A DNA stretch of 64,000 bases from Aminiphilus circumscriptus DSM 16581 (GTDB taxonomy: Bacteria > Synergistota > Synergistia > Synergistales > Aminiphilaceae): the NCBI RefSeq assembly GCF_000526375.1, contig NZ_JAFY01000007.1:496001-560000 (forward strand), in the 5' to 3' direction. Positions within the stretch are counted from its first letter, which is position 1, and each line of letters starts with the position of its first letter. Of this stretch, positions 26,144 through 36,245 are shown one piece after another. The position numbers and the translations under genes were made by a program. The notes under the pieces are model-generated. The model was not told where the DNA came from, searched no databases, and worked only from the letters and a program-made list of their open reading frames with translations.

Positions 26144-27535
26144 GTGGCTGCAAACGAACGCGCGCTTGTCTGGGGTCCCACCTTCGAGGAAATGCTCCAT
26201 CCCGAGAAGATGCCCGCCGCAGTCCGGAAGCGGGCTGTCGAGGCGGCGAAAACGGATCCCCTCGATCCGGTGAACCTTTTCAACATCACCTGGAAGGACG
26301 AGAACTGCCGTCCCTATTCCATGGTTCTACCAAAGGAACTCACCGGCATCGACGCTCCCGTGGTGGTGCTCTACAGCAAGGATTTCCCCACGGGATCGCA
26401 CAAGGTGGGGGCCACCTATTCGGTGACCCTGGAACATCAGCTCGAAGGAAAGATCGCGCCCGGTAGGGACACGCTGGTCTATCCCTCCACGGGGAACTAC
26501 GGCATCGGTGGCGCCTGGGTAGGTGCCCGCATGGGCTACGATGCCCTGGTCATCCTCCCGGAACTCATGAGCCAGGAGCGCTTCGACCGGATCGCGAGCT
26601 ATGGGGCCCGGTACATCAAGACGCCGGGATGTGAGTCGAGCGTGAAGGAAATCTTTGACAAGTGTCACGAATTACGGCGAGAGCCGAACACGGTGATTCT
26701 CAACCAGTTCGAGGTCATGGCCAACTACCGCTGGCACTACTTCGTCACGGGAAACACCGCCGCGGAGGTGGTTCGGGATCTGGGCGCGCAGGGTGTCGGA
26801 AATGGGCGCTGCGCCGCCTTCGTCTCCTCCATGGGATCCGCGGGGACCATCGCCGCGGGGGACCGACTAAAGCAGCTTTTCCCCTCCTGCCGGATTGTCG
26901 GGCTCGAGCCCACCCGGTGCCCGACCCTGTATTCCAATGGCTACGGCGACCATGACATCCAGGGAATCGGCGACAAACACGTCACGTGGATCCACAACGT
27001 CCTCAACATGGACCTCCTGGTTTGCGTGGACGACATGGAGTGCAAGAAGGGATTGCAACTCCTGACGGACCCTGTGGGGATGGCTTGGCTCCGCGAGAAT
27101 GGAATCTCCGAGGAGAACATCCGCCTCATGGCCTCCATTTTTGGCATTTCCGGCGTGTGCAATGTCCTGGGTGCTATCAAGGCGGCAAAATTCTACGGTT
27201 TTTCCAAGAATGACATGCTCGTCACGGTCTGCACCGACGCGATTGACCGGTACCATTCGGTGATGCGGCAACTGGACGAGCGCTTCGGCGGAATGACCCG
27301 GGAAGAGGCGAAGCTGCGGCACGAGACACTTTTCCTGGGGCAGCGCACGGACTGGGTGCAGGAAGGAACCCGGTTGAACCGGGAACGCTGGTTCAACCTG
27401 AAGTACTACACCTGGGTGGAACAGCAGGGAAAGACCGTGGCCGAACTGGATGCCCAGAGATCCCCCGCCTGGTGGGAAGCCCACCAGGCGAAGGTCGCCG
27501 ACATAGATGCCAGGCTGCTCACCCTGCGGGGATAG
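26144..27535 (+). CDS. Fold-type II PLP-dependent lyase, cysteine-synthase superfamily
   Basis: 463 residues, longer than cysteine synthases (about 310). The likely PLP Lys is in GSHKVGATYS near 88, and the phosphate loop is PSTGNYGIGGAW near 117. The central domain (VSSMGSAGTIAAGDRLKQ) and the glycine-rich support segments are normal. The extra length is an N-terminal arm and a Trp/Arg-rich C-terminal tail of about 100 residues. I do not recognise a characterised member; YgeX diaminopropionate lyase, usual in this gene neighbourhood, is not closely similar by eye. It is co-transcribed with the preceding PLP gene; the TRAP binding protein starts 13 bp after its stop. Confidence 0.6.
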   Translation: MAANERALVWGPTFEEMLHPEKMPAAVRKRAVEAAKTDPLDPVNLFNITWKDENCRPYSMVLPKELTGIDAPVVVLYSKDFPTGSHKVGATYSVTLEHQLEGKIAPGRDTLVYPSTGNYGIGGAWVGARMGYDALVILPELMSQERFDRIASYGARYIKTPGCESSVKEIFDKCHELRREPNTVILNQFEVMANYRWHYFVTGNTAAEVVRDLGAQGVGNGRCAAFVSSMGSAGTIAAGDRLKQLFPSCRIVGLEPTRCPTLYSNGYGDHDIQGIGDKHVTWIHNVLNMDLLVCVDDMECKKGLQLLTDPVGMAWLRENGISEENIRLMASIFGISGVCNVLGAIKAAKFYGFSKNDMLVTVCTDAIDRYHSVMRQLDERFGGMTREEAKLRHETLFLGQRTDWVQEGTRLNRERWFNLKYYTWVEQQGKTVAELDAQRSPAWWEAHQAKVADIDARLLTLRG

Positions 27536-27548
27536 GATCGTGGTTTTC

Positions 27549-28580
27549 GTGCGCCGCACCACGCTCCGTGTGCTTCTTCTCTGTGTGGTTCTCCTGTGCC
27601 GGGATGCCTCCGCCAGAGAGATCCGGCTTGCCCACCTCAATCCCCAGCGCCCTTTCGAGGTGGCCACTGCCGCGATGGCCCAGGTCTTCAAGAGTATGGT
27701 GGAGGCGGGCAGCGGCGGAAGTCTTCAGGTGGCGCTCCTCCCCGAGGGAGAGCCTGGAAACGAGCGGGAGTGCATGGAACAGGTGCGGGCGGGGGTATTG
27801 CAGAGCTACATCGCCTCCGCCGGAGGAATGGCCCCCTTCTACCCGCTGGTGGGCGTTCTGGACATTCCCTTCGCGATCCGGGATTTTTCCGTGGCGTGGA
27901 GGGTCTACGACGGTCCCTTCGGCGAACTGCTCCGGCAGGACATCCTGGAGAAATCCGGATTTCGCGTGCTCGGCTTCGGAGAGGCCGGCGGATTCTTCCA
28001 GATTTCCAACAACAAGCGCCCAATCCTCTCCCCGGAGGACATGGAGGGGCTCCGTATGCGGGTTATGGCGGTTCCTTCACAGGAAAATTTCATGCGAGCC
28101 TTTGGAGCCGTTCCTGTGGTCATGCCTTGGTCCGAGGTGCGCACTGCTCTTGAGACGGGAGTCGTGGACGGGCAACACAACCCCGTTCCCATCCTGCTCG
28201 CCGGAGGGCTCCAGACGGTACAGCGCTATCTGACGCTCTCGAACCACCTGTACAGCGTCTATTTCTGGGTCATGAACGACGATTTCTACCGGTCTCTCAC
28301 TCCGGAGGAACGGCGTGTGGTGGATGAGGCGGCCCGGGTGGCTATCGTCGCGGGACGAGGGCTCAATCGAATTCTCGAGGCCTCCGGAAAGGAGCGTGCC
28401 CTTCTTGAAGAGGCGGGGATGCGGATTGACGTGCTCTCTCCAGAGGCGACGGAAGCGTTCCGCCGGATCGGCCGTGCCTCCGCCCTGGCGTTTCTCGCCG
28501 AATCGTCCGGCGAGGAGGGACGACGGATGGCAGAACGCTATCTCGACGCAATACGTGCTGCGGAAAAGGAAGTGGAGTGA
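27549..28580 (+). CDS. TRAP transporter substrate-binding protein (DctP family)
   Basis: 343 residues: a signal peptide ([21 protein letters not shown]) and the DctP fold, with [29 protein letters not shown] at the mature N-terminus, the [30 protein letters not shown] region containing the conserved carboxylate-binding Arg (near 165), and [10 protein letters not shown]. It should bind an organic acid outside the membrane. No DctQ/DctM membrane subunits are nearby. GTG 27549 is the preferred start; GTG 27540 is closer to the ribosome site but lengthens the basic region. Confidence 0.75.
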   Translation: MRRTTLRVLLLCVVLLCRDASAREIRLAHLNPQRPFEVATAAMAQVFKSMVEAGSGGSLQVALLPEGEPGNERECMEQVRAGVLQSYIASAGGMAPFYPLVGVLDIPFAIRDFSVAWRVYDGPFGELLRQDILEKSGFRVLGFGEAGGFFQISNNKRPILSPEDMEGLRMRVMAVPSQENFMRAFGAVPVVMPWSEVRTALETGVVDGQHNPVPILLAGGLQTVQRYLTLSNHLYSVYFWVMNDDFYRSLTPEERRVVDEAARVAIVAGRGLNRILEASGKERALLEEAGMRIDVLSPEATEAFRRIGRASALAFLAESSGEEGRRMAERYLDAIRAAEKEVE

Positions 28581-28654
28581 ACGCTCCGGCGAAATGGGAA
28601 GGGGCGTGGGGAATTGTTTCCGTTCGGGAACGACGGAAAGGGGAGTCGAGACGG

Positions 28655-29866
28655 ATGCGTGTCGGAGCCGAAGAAGTACGGCGGCTGGCGGAAGCTTGCC
28701 TGCCGGACATAACCCGCTTTCTGCGGGACATGGTGGCGATTCCGAGCGAGAGCGGCAACGAGGAACGGGTGATCCAGAGAATCTGGCAGGAGATGGAGAG
28801 GGTCGGCTTCGACCAGGTGGAAATCGATCCCATGGGGAACATTCTTGGCACGGTGGGAAGCGGAAGACACCTCATCGCCATGGATGCCCACATCGACACG
28901 GTGGGGGTGGGCAACCGGGAACTCTGGACCTTCGATCCCTACGAGGGATACGAGGATGAACAGTGCATCGGCGGACGAGGTGCGTCGGACCAGAAGGGCG
29001 GCATGGCCTCCATGGTCTACGGAGCGAAGATCATCAAGGAACTGGGGCTTGAGGGGGACTATTCACTCCTCGTGACGGGAACGGTGCAGGAGGAGGACTG
29101 CGACGGCCTCTGCTGGCAGTACATCGTCCAGGAGGATGGCATCCGCCCCGAGTTCGTGGTCTCCACGGAGCCCACCTCCTGCAAGATCCACCGCGGCCAG
29201 CGGGGACGGATGGAGATCCGGGTGTCCGTGTCGGGTCTCTCCTGCCACGGTTCCGCGCCGGAGCGCGGAGACAATGCCATCTACAAGATGGCGCCCATCC
29301 TGCTCGAACTCCGGGCGCTTCACGAAAACCTTCGGGATCATGAATTCCTTGGCAAGGGGAGCCTCACCGTCTCGGAGATATTTTTTTCCTCCCCCTCCCG
29401 GTGCGCTGTGGCGGATGGCTGCAGCATCTCCATCGATCGACGCCTTACCGGGGGCGAGACGGCGGAGTCCGCTCTGCGGGAGATCCGGAACCTGCCGGCG
29501 GTGAAAGCCGCGGGTGCCACGGTGAGTATGTACGACTACGCCGCTCCTTCTTACCGCGGGCTCGTCTATCCCTCCGAGGCCTATTTCCCAACCTGGCTCA
29601 TCGACGAGGATCACGCGGTGACCCGGACCCTCGTCGAGGCCTATCGACACCTCACCGGGGAAGAGCCAGTGGTGGACAAGTGGACCTTCTCCACCAACGG
29701 CGTCGCCATCATGGGACGCTTCGGGATTCCCTGCGTTGGCTTCGGTCCCGGACACGAGGACCAAGCCCACGCCCCGAACGAGCGGACCTGGAAGAGCGAA
29801 CTCGTGAAGGCCGCAGCCATGTACGCCCTGATTCCCACCCTGTACGTGGAACGTTGCAGCGGATAA
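28655..29866 (+). CDS. ygeY: YgeY-family M20 hydrolase
   Basis: 403 residues of the M20/ArgE/DapE metallohydrolase superfamily, closest by motif to YgeY, the hydrolase linked to selenium-dependent molybdenum hydroxylase clusters. Metal ligands are visible in order: His in [10 protein letters not shown] near 75, Asp in GASDQKGG near 108, the Glu pair in QEEDCDG near 148, Glu in STEPTS near 178, and the last His in DQAHAPNE near 372. In urate-type catabolism YgeY is thought to act on a ureido or acylated amino-acid intermediate; that assignment is from the literature on relatives, not from this sequence. ATG 28655 follows AAAGGGGAG. Confidence 0.8.
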   Translation: MRVGAEEVRRLAEACLPDITRFLRDMVAIPSESGNEERVIQRIWQEMERVGFDQVEIDPMGNILGTVGSGRHLIAMDAHIDTVGVGNRELWTFDPYEGYEDEQCIGGRGASDQKGGMASMVYGAKIIKELGLEGDYSLLVTGTVQEEDCDGLCWQYIVQEDGIRPEFVVSTEPTSCKIHRGQRGRMEIRVSVSGLSCHGSAPERGDNAIYKMAPILLELRALHENLRDHEFLGKGSLTVSEIFFSSPSRCAVADGCSISIDRRLTGGETAESALREIRNLPAVKAAGATVSMYDYAAPSYRGLVYPSEAYFPTWLIDEDHAVTRTLVEAYRHLTGEEPVVDKWTFSTNGVAIMGRFGIPCVGFGPGHEDQAHAPNERTWKSELVKAAAMYALIPTLYVERCSG

Positions 29867-29989
29867 AGATTGGACGACGGTCGAAGGGGGACGGTGTCGA
29901 GCCCGATTCCGGCGAAGAACGCCGTGTTTCGCGCCGATGTGCCGTATGAGGCATGTCTTATCTCCAGCGAAGAAAGGAAGGAAAAGAGC

Positions 29990-30979
29990 ATGCAGACCTT
30001 GTTTCGGGGAAAACATTTCATTACCCTCCGCGAGTGGACCAGGGAGGAGATCGACACGATTCTGGACGTCTCCTGCGAGCTGAAGCGTTCCTTCGCCATG
30101 GGCGTTCCCACGCCGCTCCTTCCCTATCAGACGGTGTTCCTCATGTTCTTCGAACAGTCCACGAGAACCCGCAATTCCATGGAGGCGGGAATCACCCAAC
30201 TGGGCGGGCATGCCCACTATCTCGACACGAGCACCATGCAGATCTCCCACGGGGAGACGCCCAAGGACACGGCGATCATCCTCTCCCGGTTCGGACACGC
30301 CATCGCCTGCCGGAACTGCTTCTGGAAGACAGGCAATGCCTACCTGCGCGAGATGGCCCAGTGGTCCCGGGTGCCCATCATCAACATGCAGGACGACCTG
30401 TATCACCCCCTCCAGGCCATCGCGGACCTCATGACCATGCGGGAAAAGCGGGGAAAGGATCTGCGCCGCCTCAAGGTCTCCATCATCTGGGCCTTCGCGA
30501 CGAGCCACAAGAAGCCGATCTCCGTTCCTCTGAGCCAGGCGCTCCTCTTCCCTCGGTACGGCATGGACGTGACGCTGGCTCATCCCAAGGGGTGGGAGCT
30601 GCCCGACTGGGTCCTCGAGGAGGCCCGTAAGAACGCGGAACAGACCGGCGGCACTTTCCGGGTCATTCACGACCAGGACGAGGCCTATCGCGACGCGGAC
30701 GTGGTGTTTCCCAAGAACTGGGGGAGCTGGGTGACGAACGAGAGCACCGACGTGGTCGATTCCGCCCTGGAGGCGAACCGTGCCTGGAAGTGCACCCGGG
30801 AGAAGATGCACCTCGCCTCTCCGGAGTGCCTCTACATGCACGCTCTGCCGGCGGACCGCGGCAACGAAGTGGAGGACGCGGTCATCGACGGGCCGAACTC
30901 GGTGGTCTTCGACGAGGCGGAGAATCGGCTGCACACAGCGAAGGCCGTCATGGCCCTCACTATGGGCGGGCGGGGTTAG
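29990..30979 (+). CDS. ygeW: YgeW-type knotted carbamoyltransferase
   Basis: 329 residues of the aspartate/ornithine carbamoyltransferase superfamily. The carbamoyl-phosphate motif STRTR sits in FFEQSTRTRNSMEAG near residue 53, HGETPKDTA near 85, and the carbamoyl-P-binding HPLQAIADL near 140. The C-terminal substrate loop MHALPADRGNEV near 286 is the YgeW/knotted type rather than the OTCase HCLP or ATCase HPLP loop. The native substrate of YgeW is not firmly known; phosphorolysis of a ureido compound to carbamoyl phosphate has been proposed in purine catabolism. ATG 29990 follows AAGGAAGG. Confidence 0.85.
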   Translation: MQTLFRGKHFITLREWTREEIDTILDVSCELKRSFAMGVPTPLLPYQTVFLMFFEQSTRTRNSMEAGITQLGGHAHYLDTSTMQISHGETPKDTAIILSRFGHAIACRNCFWKTGNAYLREMAQWSRVPIINMQDDLYHPLQAIADLMTMREKRGKDLRRLKVSIIWAFATSHKKPISVPLSQALLFPRYGMDVTLAHPKGWELPDWVLEEARKNAEQTGGTFRVIHDQDEAYRDADVVFPKNWGSWVTNESTDVVDSALEANRAWKCTREKMHLASPECLYMHALPADRGNEVEDAVIDGPNSVVFDEAENRLHTAKAVMALTMGGRG

Positions 30980-31020
30980 AAGACGGAAGGCGCGGAACAT
31001 CGAAGAAGGGAGGCGACGCC

Positions 31021-31833
31021 GTGGAATGGTTTTTCCCCGAAGACGTTGAAGAAGCGGCACGATGTGTGCAAGAGGAGGGTGTGGTTCCCCACGGTGGAGG
31101 AACCATGCTCTGCCGTGGCGATCTTTCCCGCATCCGCGGGATGGTGGATCTGTCCCGAACCGGTCTCTCGGGCCTGCGCAGGGAGGGAGACACGTTCTTC
31201 CTCGGTGCGACGACGACCTTTTCCGAGGCGGCTCGCGCCTTGAGAGCGTGCGGCGCCGCTCCCGCGCTCAGCCACGCCCTCGGCGTCGCGGCGGCGACGC
31301 CGCTCCGCAACCGGATCACCGTCGGCGGCAGCATCGCCTCCTTTCCCCTCTGGTCCGACCTGATGGGCCCCCTCCTTGCCCTGGGAAGTTCTGTCCATCT
31401 CCGGGGACGGGTGGCAAGGACCGTGCCCTTGGAGGACTACGTGTCCACTCCGGACCTGCACAGGGGAACCCTCGTCACGGGGTGCTCTTTTTCCGACCGG
31501 TTCTGGCGCTTCTGGTACCACCGGGAGGTCCGGGTTCGTTTTGACTATCCCGCCTTCACGCTCACGTTCCTCGCCCTCGTGGAGGAGGAGTGTGTGAAGG
31601 AGCTGCGGGCGGTGCTCGTGGGATGCAGGAATCGGTTTCTCCGGATGACCGAGATCGAGGAGACTTTTCGGGGCTTTCCCCTGGGGACGGAACTTCCCGG
31701 AGGTTTGGGGCGCCGATTCGAGGCGGGCTTTTCCGAGAGACCCCACGGCAGTGCGACCTATCTTCGGGAAATCGCGGGTGTGTGGGTGGAGCGCGGTCTG
31801 AATTCGCTTCTCGGGAACGGCAAAGACCGCTGA
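31021..31833 (+). CDS. Molybdenum hydroxylase FAD subunit (XdhB-like)
   Basis: 270 residues of the FAD_binding_5 family, passing electrons between flavin and the 2Fe-2S subunit. FAD contacts are the VVPHGGGTMLCRGD loop near 25-38 and TPLRNRITVGGSIASFP near 95-111. The protein is short for the family and its C-terminal CO-dehydrogenase flavoprotein region is reduced. GTG 31021 follows GGGAGG at 7 nt. It belongs to a three-gene set with the 2Fe-2S and molybdopterin subunits, downstream of ygeW. Confidence 0.75.
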   Translation: MEWFFPEDVEEAARCVQEEGVVPHGGGTMLCRGDLSRIRGMVDLSRTGLSGLRREGDTFFLGATTTFSEAARALRACGAAPALSHALGVAAATPLRNRITVGGSIASFPLWSDLMGPLLALGSSVHLRGRVARTVPLEDYVSTPDLHRGTLVTGCSFSDRFWRFWYHREVRVRFDYPAFTLTFLALVEEECVKELRAVLVGCRNRFLRMTEIEETFRGFPLGTELPGGLGRRFEAGFSERPHGSATYLREIAGVWVERGLNSLLGNGKDR

Positions 31834-31849
31834 CGGGAGGGGGGAGAAC

Positions 31850-32356
31850 ATGCAAGGGCGTTTTCGTGTGAACGGCAAAGAGGCCTTGTGGACCTTCGAA
31901 GCCGGGGCGACCCTCCTTGACGTTCTTCGGAAGAACGGCGTCACGGAGGTCAAGGAGGGCTGTCGAGAGGGACATTGCGGCTGCTGCGTCGTCCTTCTGG
32001 AAGGTGTGCTCGTGGATTCCTGTCAGGTCTTCGCCGCGACGGCCATGGAGCGGGAGATCACCACATCCCTCGGACTCGGGGATCTGCGCGCTCCCTCGGC
32101 GGTGCAACAGTCCTTCGTGGACGCGGGGGCGGTGCAGTGCGGTTTCTGTACGCCCGGAATGGTCCTGGCGACTCATGCCCTGCTGGAGGAGCATTCGGAA
32201 CCGACGGAGGAGGAGATTGCTGCTGGGCTTGATGGCAACCTGTGCCGGTGCACGGGCTACGTGAAGATCGCCGAGGCGGTGCGTCTCGCGTCGGAGCGGC
32301 GCAGAGCTGGAGATAACTGCAGCGGCGCTTGCGGCGGAGGGAGGTGTGGCGCATGA
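31850..32356 (+). CDS. Molybdenum hydroxylase 2Fe-2S subunit (XdhC-like)
   Basis: 168 residues with both cluster sites: the plant-ferredoxin-type site EGCREGHCGCC plus a later Cys (residues 38-61), and the C-terminal site CGFC...CRC with 33 residues or so between the pairs (about 100-140). It carries electrons from the molybdopterin to the FAD subunit. The last 20 residues are Cys/Gly-rich beyond the normal end. Its stop overlaps the large-subunit start by ATGA. Confidence 0.85.
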   Translation: MQGRFRVNGKEALWTFEAGATLLDVLRKNGVTEVKEGCREGHCGCCVVLLEGVLVDSCQVFAATAMEREITTSLGLGDLRAPSAVQQSFVDAGAVQCGFCTPGMVLATHALLEEHSEPTEEEIAAGLDGNLCRCTGYVKIAEAVRLASERRRAGDNCSGACGGGRCGA

Positions 32357-34740
32357 GCGCGGCGTCGGAGCGCGCCTTCACTGTGGTGGGAAGGAATGTG
32401 GCAAAGATCGACGCCCTGGCGCTCGCTGTCGGAACCGAGCGTTTCACCGGGGATTTCCCCGCCTCCGACGCGCTCTCCGTGGCGGTGCTGCTCTCTCCGC
32501 ATCCCCACGCGGACATCATTCGGATCGACACGAGCGAGGCCGAAAAGGTTCCCGGCGTGGTGGAGATCCTCCATCACGGCAACGTTCCCGGAGTTCTCCA
32601 CACCACGGCGGGGCAGGGCTATCCCGAACCCTCGCCGTACGACACGCTCCTTTTCGACCGCAAGGTCCGTTTCGTTGGCGACCGGGTGGCCCTCGTCGCC
32701 GCGGAGACGAAGGAGGCGGCCCTGGCTGCCCTCGGGAAAATCGTCGTCGATTATGTTCCCCTGGAGCCGCTCTTCGATCCCGAGCGGGCTATGGAGGAAG
32801 ATGCCCCCAGGCTCCACGGCGACGAGGCCTACGCCCCGCTCCCCGTCACCTACGACGCGGCTCGGAATCTGGCGGGGGAGATCTCCTTCACCATTGGGGA
32901 CTTGGAAAAGGGTTTCGCCGAGGCGGATTTCGTGGAGGAACAGGTCTATCACACCCACATCACCGCCCATTGCGCCCTTGAGCCGCACTGTGCCTTGGCC
33001 TATCTGGACGAGCGAGGACGGCTCGTCATCATTTCCTCCACTCAGGTTCCCTTTCACGCCCGGCGAACCACGGCGCGACTCCTTGGCATTCCCACCGGCA
33101 TGGTCCGAGTGGTGAAGCCTCGTCTCGGCGGCGGTTTCGGCAGCAAGCAGGAAGTTCTCGTTGAGCCCCTCGTGGCAATGGTGACCTGGCGGACGGGTCG
33201 GCCCGCCACCTATGTCTGCTCCAGAAAGGAGGTTTTCCTCTCCACCCGAACGCGCCACGCCATGCGGATCCGCCTCAAGACGGGGATAATGCGGGACGGC
33301 ACCATCACGGCCCTTTCCATGGACGCGCTCATGAACGCAGGTGCCTACGGTTCCCACGCCCTCACGGTGGTTTCCGTGGCGGGAGGCAAGAGCCTTCCCT
33401 TGTTCAACAAGATTCCGAACCTGCATTTCCTGGGCCGGTCAGTGTACACCACGCTTCCCGTGGGTGGTGCTTATCGCGGGTACGGGGCGACCCAGGCCTT
33501 TTTCGGACTCAACCAGCACGTGGATATTCTCGCGCGGCGGGTCGGCCAGGATTTCCTAGACTACGTAAAGCGATGGCACATCCAGGAGGGGGAGACCTCC
33601 CCGGTCTTCCGGGCCCTTGGAGAAGGCAAGGAGGGCGTGGACCAGATCATCCACTCCTGCAAGCTCGACGAGTGCATCGATCGGGGCGCTGAGGCCATCG
33701 GATGGAGGGAAAAGCGGGGAAAACGTCTTTCGCCCGCGCCAGGAAGAGTTCGCGGAGTCGGCGCGGCGGTGTCCATGCAGGGATCGGGTATTCCAGGCAT
33801 CGACATGGCGGCGGCGTCCATGAAGATGAACGAGGACGGCTCGTTCAATCTCCTCGTCGGCGCGGCGGACATCGGCACGGGTGCGGACACCATCCTCGCC
33901 CAGATCGCCGCGGAGGTCCTCGGACTTCCCGTGGAGAAGATCCTGGTCCTCTCGGGCGACACGGACGTGACTCCCTTCGATGTGGGGGCCTACGCGTCGT
34001 CCACGACCTACGTCTCCGGAAACGCTGTGGCGAAGTGCGCCGAGAGCTGCGCGGCCCAGATTTTGGCCGTGGCGGCGGACATGCTGGGCGCACAGAAGGA
34101 GGACCTCTGCCTCGAAAACGGCTCTGTCCGTGATCTGCAGACGGACAAACGTGTCGCCTTCGGGGACGTGGCGGTGAAGACCCTCTACGGCCACGACCAG
34201 TTCCAGATCCAGGCTCAGGCCTCCTACGTGGGGAGCGAATCGCCTCCGCCCTTCATGGCCCAGTTCGCGGAGGTGGAGGTGGACCTGGAGACGGGAAAGG
34301 TGGTTGTGCTCGACTTCGTCTCCGCAGTGGACTGCGGGCAGCCCATCCATCCCCGTCTTGTGGAGGGGCAGGTGGAGGGAGCGACTCTCAATGGCATCGC
34401 CTACGCCCTTTGGGAGGAGTATCGCTTCGACGAGACGGGAAGGATGCGGAACCCCTCCTTCTGGGACTACAAGATCCCCACCCTCGGGGATGTGCCGCGC
34501 CTTCGCACCATTGTCGTCTCCTCCCACGAGGAGACGGGGCCCTTCGGTGCCAAGTCCGTCTCGGAGATCGGCATCAACGGTCCCGCTCCGGCCATCGCGA
34601 ACGCCATCTACGATGCAACGGGAGTGCGTCTTTTCGATCTTCCTTTCACGCCGGAAAAAGTGTTGCAGGCCCTTCGGGCGAAGGCTCCAAAGAAGTGTGG
34701 TGGGAAAATGTCTCCCGGGGCGGAGGAAGAGGAAGCATGA
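32353..34740 (+). CDS. Molybdenum hydroxylase molybdopterin subunit (XdhA-like), enzyme 1
   Basis: 795 residues of the xanthine dehydrogenase/aldehyde oxidase large-subunit family. The protein hydroxylates N-heterocycles or aldehydes at a Mo centre. Landmarks: GTERFTGDFP near 27, the cofactor loop PRLGGGFGSKQE near 255, GGAYRGYGATQAFF near 372, and the probable catalytic Glu in GPFGAKSVSEIG near 735, where the usual GAKGVGE is GAKSVSE. No in-frame TGA is present, so any selenium would be a labile ligand, not selenocysteine. Substrate is unknown; the neighbours suggest a purine. ATG 32353 follows GGAGGGAGG. Confidence 0.85.
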   Translation: MSAASERAFTVVGRNVAKIDALALAVGTERFTGDFPASDALSVAVLLSPHPHADIIRIDTSEAEKVPGVVEILHHGNVPGVLHTTAGQGYPEPSPYDTLLFDRKVRFVGDRVALVAAETKEAALAALGKIVVDYVPLEPLFDPERAMEEDAPRLHGDEAYAPLPVTYDAARNLAGEISFTIGDLEKGFAEADFVEEQVYHTHITAHCALEPHCALAYLDERGRLVIISSTQVPFHARRTTARLLGIPTGMVRVVKPRLGGGFGSKQEVLVEPLVAMVTWRTGRPATYVCSRKEVFLSTRTRHAMRIRLKTGIMRDGTITALSMDALMNAGAYGSHALTVVSVAGGKSLPLFNKIPNLHFLGRSVYTTLPVGGAYRGYGATQAFFGLNQHVDILARRVGQDFLDYVKRWHIQEGETSPVFRALGEGKEGVDQIIHSCKLDECIDRGAEAIGWREKRGKRLSPAPGRVRGVGAAVSMQGSGIPGIDMAAASMKMNEDGSFNLLVGAADIGTGADTILAQIAAEVLGLPVEKILVLSGDTDVTPFDVGAYASSTTYVSGNAVAKCAESCAAQILAVAADMLGAQKEDLCLENGSVRDLQTDKRVAFGDVAVKTLYGHDQFQIQAQASYVGSESPPPFMAQFAEVEVDLETGKVVVLDFVSAVDCGQPIHPRLVEGQVEGATLNGIAYALWEEYRFDETGRMRNPSFWDYKIPTLGDVPRLRTIVVSSHEETGPFGAKSVSEIGINGPAPAIANAIYDATGVRLFDLPFTPEKVLQALRAKAPKKCGGKMSPGAEEEEA

Positions 34741-36128
34741 GCACGGCGACGTTTTCCGCCGAAGACGAGAGGTCGGTTGTGTCTGTCCGGGGATTTGCCA
34801 TCGGAAATGGAGTGGTCGCCGATGGATGCGGTCTCTTTCTCGACCGGGGGGCGGTGCTTGTTCGGGATGGAAGGATCGTCGAGGTGGGGGATGTCGCCTC
34901 CATCCGCTCCCGGCTTCTGGAGGGGGAGGAGTTCTGCGACGTGGGAGGGCGGCTTATCCTGCCTGGATTCGTCAATCCTCATCATCACCTCTATTCCTTT
35001 TTCGCCGTGGGATTGGCCCCGCTTGGTGCCACGCCGGATTTTGCCGCTATCCTGGAGCGCCTCTGGTGGCCTCTCGACGATGTCTTGGACGCGCCGACGC
35101 TCCGCCTGTCGGCGCTGCTGGGACTGTGTGATGCCCTTCGTCACGGTGTGACCACCGTCTTCGATCATTCCGCTTCCATGAGCTGTGTCCGGGGAAGCCT
35201 GGACATTCTCGCCGACGCTTTCCGTTCGCTGGGTATGAAAGGGCTCATCTGCTACGAAATGTCCGACCGGGTAAACGCGAGAAAGCCCTACGGAACGGGC
35301 GCGGCGCACGCTGGTGCTCCCGGGACGCGGGAGCACGCGGAGGAGAACCTCGATTTCTGGCGACGGCACCGGGACGATCCCCTAGTTCGGGGAGCCTTCG
35401 GCCTGCACGCCAATTTCACTCTCAGCGAGGAAACCCTCGCCTGGGTCCGGCAGGTCAAGCCGGAGGATATGCCTATTCACATCCATTGCGGCGAGGATGA
35501 GATGGACCTGCGCTTCTGTCGCGACTTGGGGTACGCTGGTCCGGTGGATCGGCTCCATCGTTTTGGCCTTCTGGATGCACGATCGCTGTTGGCTCATTTG
35601 GTGCATGTTTCCGACGTGGATTTGGCCCACCTGGAATGTAACCAGCCCGTGGTGATCTGGAATCCCGAGTCCAACGCGAACAACGGGGTGGGACGCTTCA
35701 ACCGCAAGAAGCTTTCCCGCTATGTTCTTGGTACGGATGGTATGAGCTGTGACATGATTCAGACCCTCCGTTCCGCCTGCCTCCTCGGAGAAGGTTCCCG
35801 GGAGGATTTCCGAGAACTGGGACGGATTTTTTTCGCGGAGAGCCGCGATGTCCTGAGGCGCTTCTTTCCCGATTCGGGGGGGCTCGAACCGGGTAGGCGA
35901 GCGGATCTGACCGTACCTGAGTACCTTCCCCTGACGCCCGTGACGGAAGCGAACCTGCCGGGGCATCTTATCTACGGAGCCAGGAACGGACGGGCCTTTC
36001 TCACCGTCGGAGACGGGCGAATCCTCTTCCGGGACGGACGGGTGACGATTCTGGACGAAGAGGCGCTCCTGCCGGAGGCGATGGCCGCCGCGAGAGCGCT
36101 GGAAGAACGTTTTTCCCGCCACGCCTGA
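34737..36128 (+). CDS. ssnA: SsnA-family metal-dependent aminohydrolase
   Basis: 463 residues of the SsnA subgroup of the amidohydrolase superfamily (relatives include guanine and chlorohydrolase-type deaminases). The first metal motif is PGFVNPHHHLYS near 73-85, then HIHCGEDEMD near 246, HLVHVSDVD near 281 and LGTDGMSCDM near 333 with the final metal Asp. The active site looks complete. SsnA genes are regular partners of YgeW/YgeY/Xdh clusters. Deamination or ring opening of a purine-derived base is the likely reaction but is not proven. Overlaps the Mo subunit by ATGA, so it is co-translated. Confidence 0.85.
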   Translation: MSTATFSAEDERSVVSVRGFAIGNGVVADGCGLFLDRGAVLVRDGRIVEVGDVASIRSRLLEGEEFCDVGGRLILPGFVNPHHHLYSFFAVGLAPLGATPDFAAILERLWWPLDDVLDAPTLRLSALLGLCDALRHGVTTVFDHSASMSCVRGSLDILADAFRSLGMKGLICYEMSDRVNARKPYGTGAAHAGAPGTREHAEENLDFWRRHRDDPLVRGAFGLHANFTLSEETLAWVRQVKPEDMPIHIHCGEDEMDLRFCRDLGYAGPVDRLHRFGLLDARSLLAHLVHVSDVDLAHLECNQPVVIWNPESNANNGVGRFNRKKLSRYVLGTDGMSCDMIQTLRSACLLGEGSREDFRELGRIFFAESRDVLRRFFPDSGGLEPGRRADLTVPEYLPLTPVTEANLPGHLIYGARNGRAFLTVGDGRILFRDGRVTILDEEALLPEAMAAARALEERFSRHA

Positions 36129-36245
36129 GGCAAGGGATTTCCCCGGACGGGGCATGCGTCCGATATGCGGCATTCGCGGCATGAGGAACGTGCTGGAAAA
36201 GAGTCACTCCCCGGGGCAAGGCTATCGTATGAAGGAGGAATGCTC

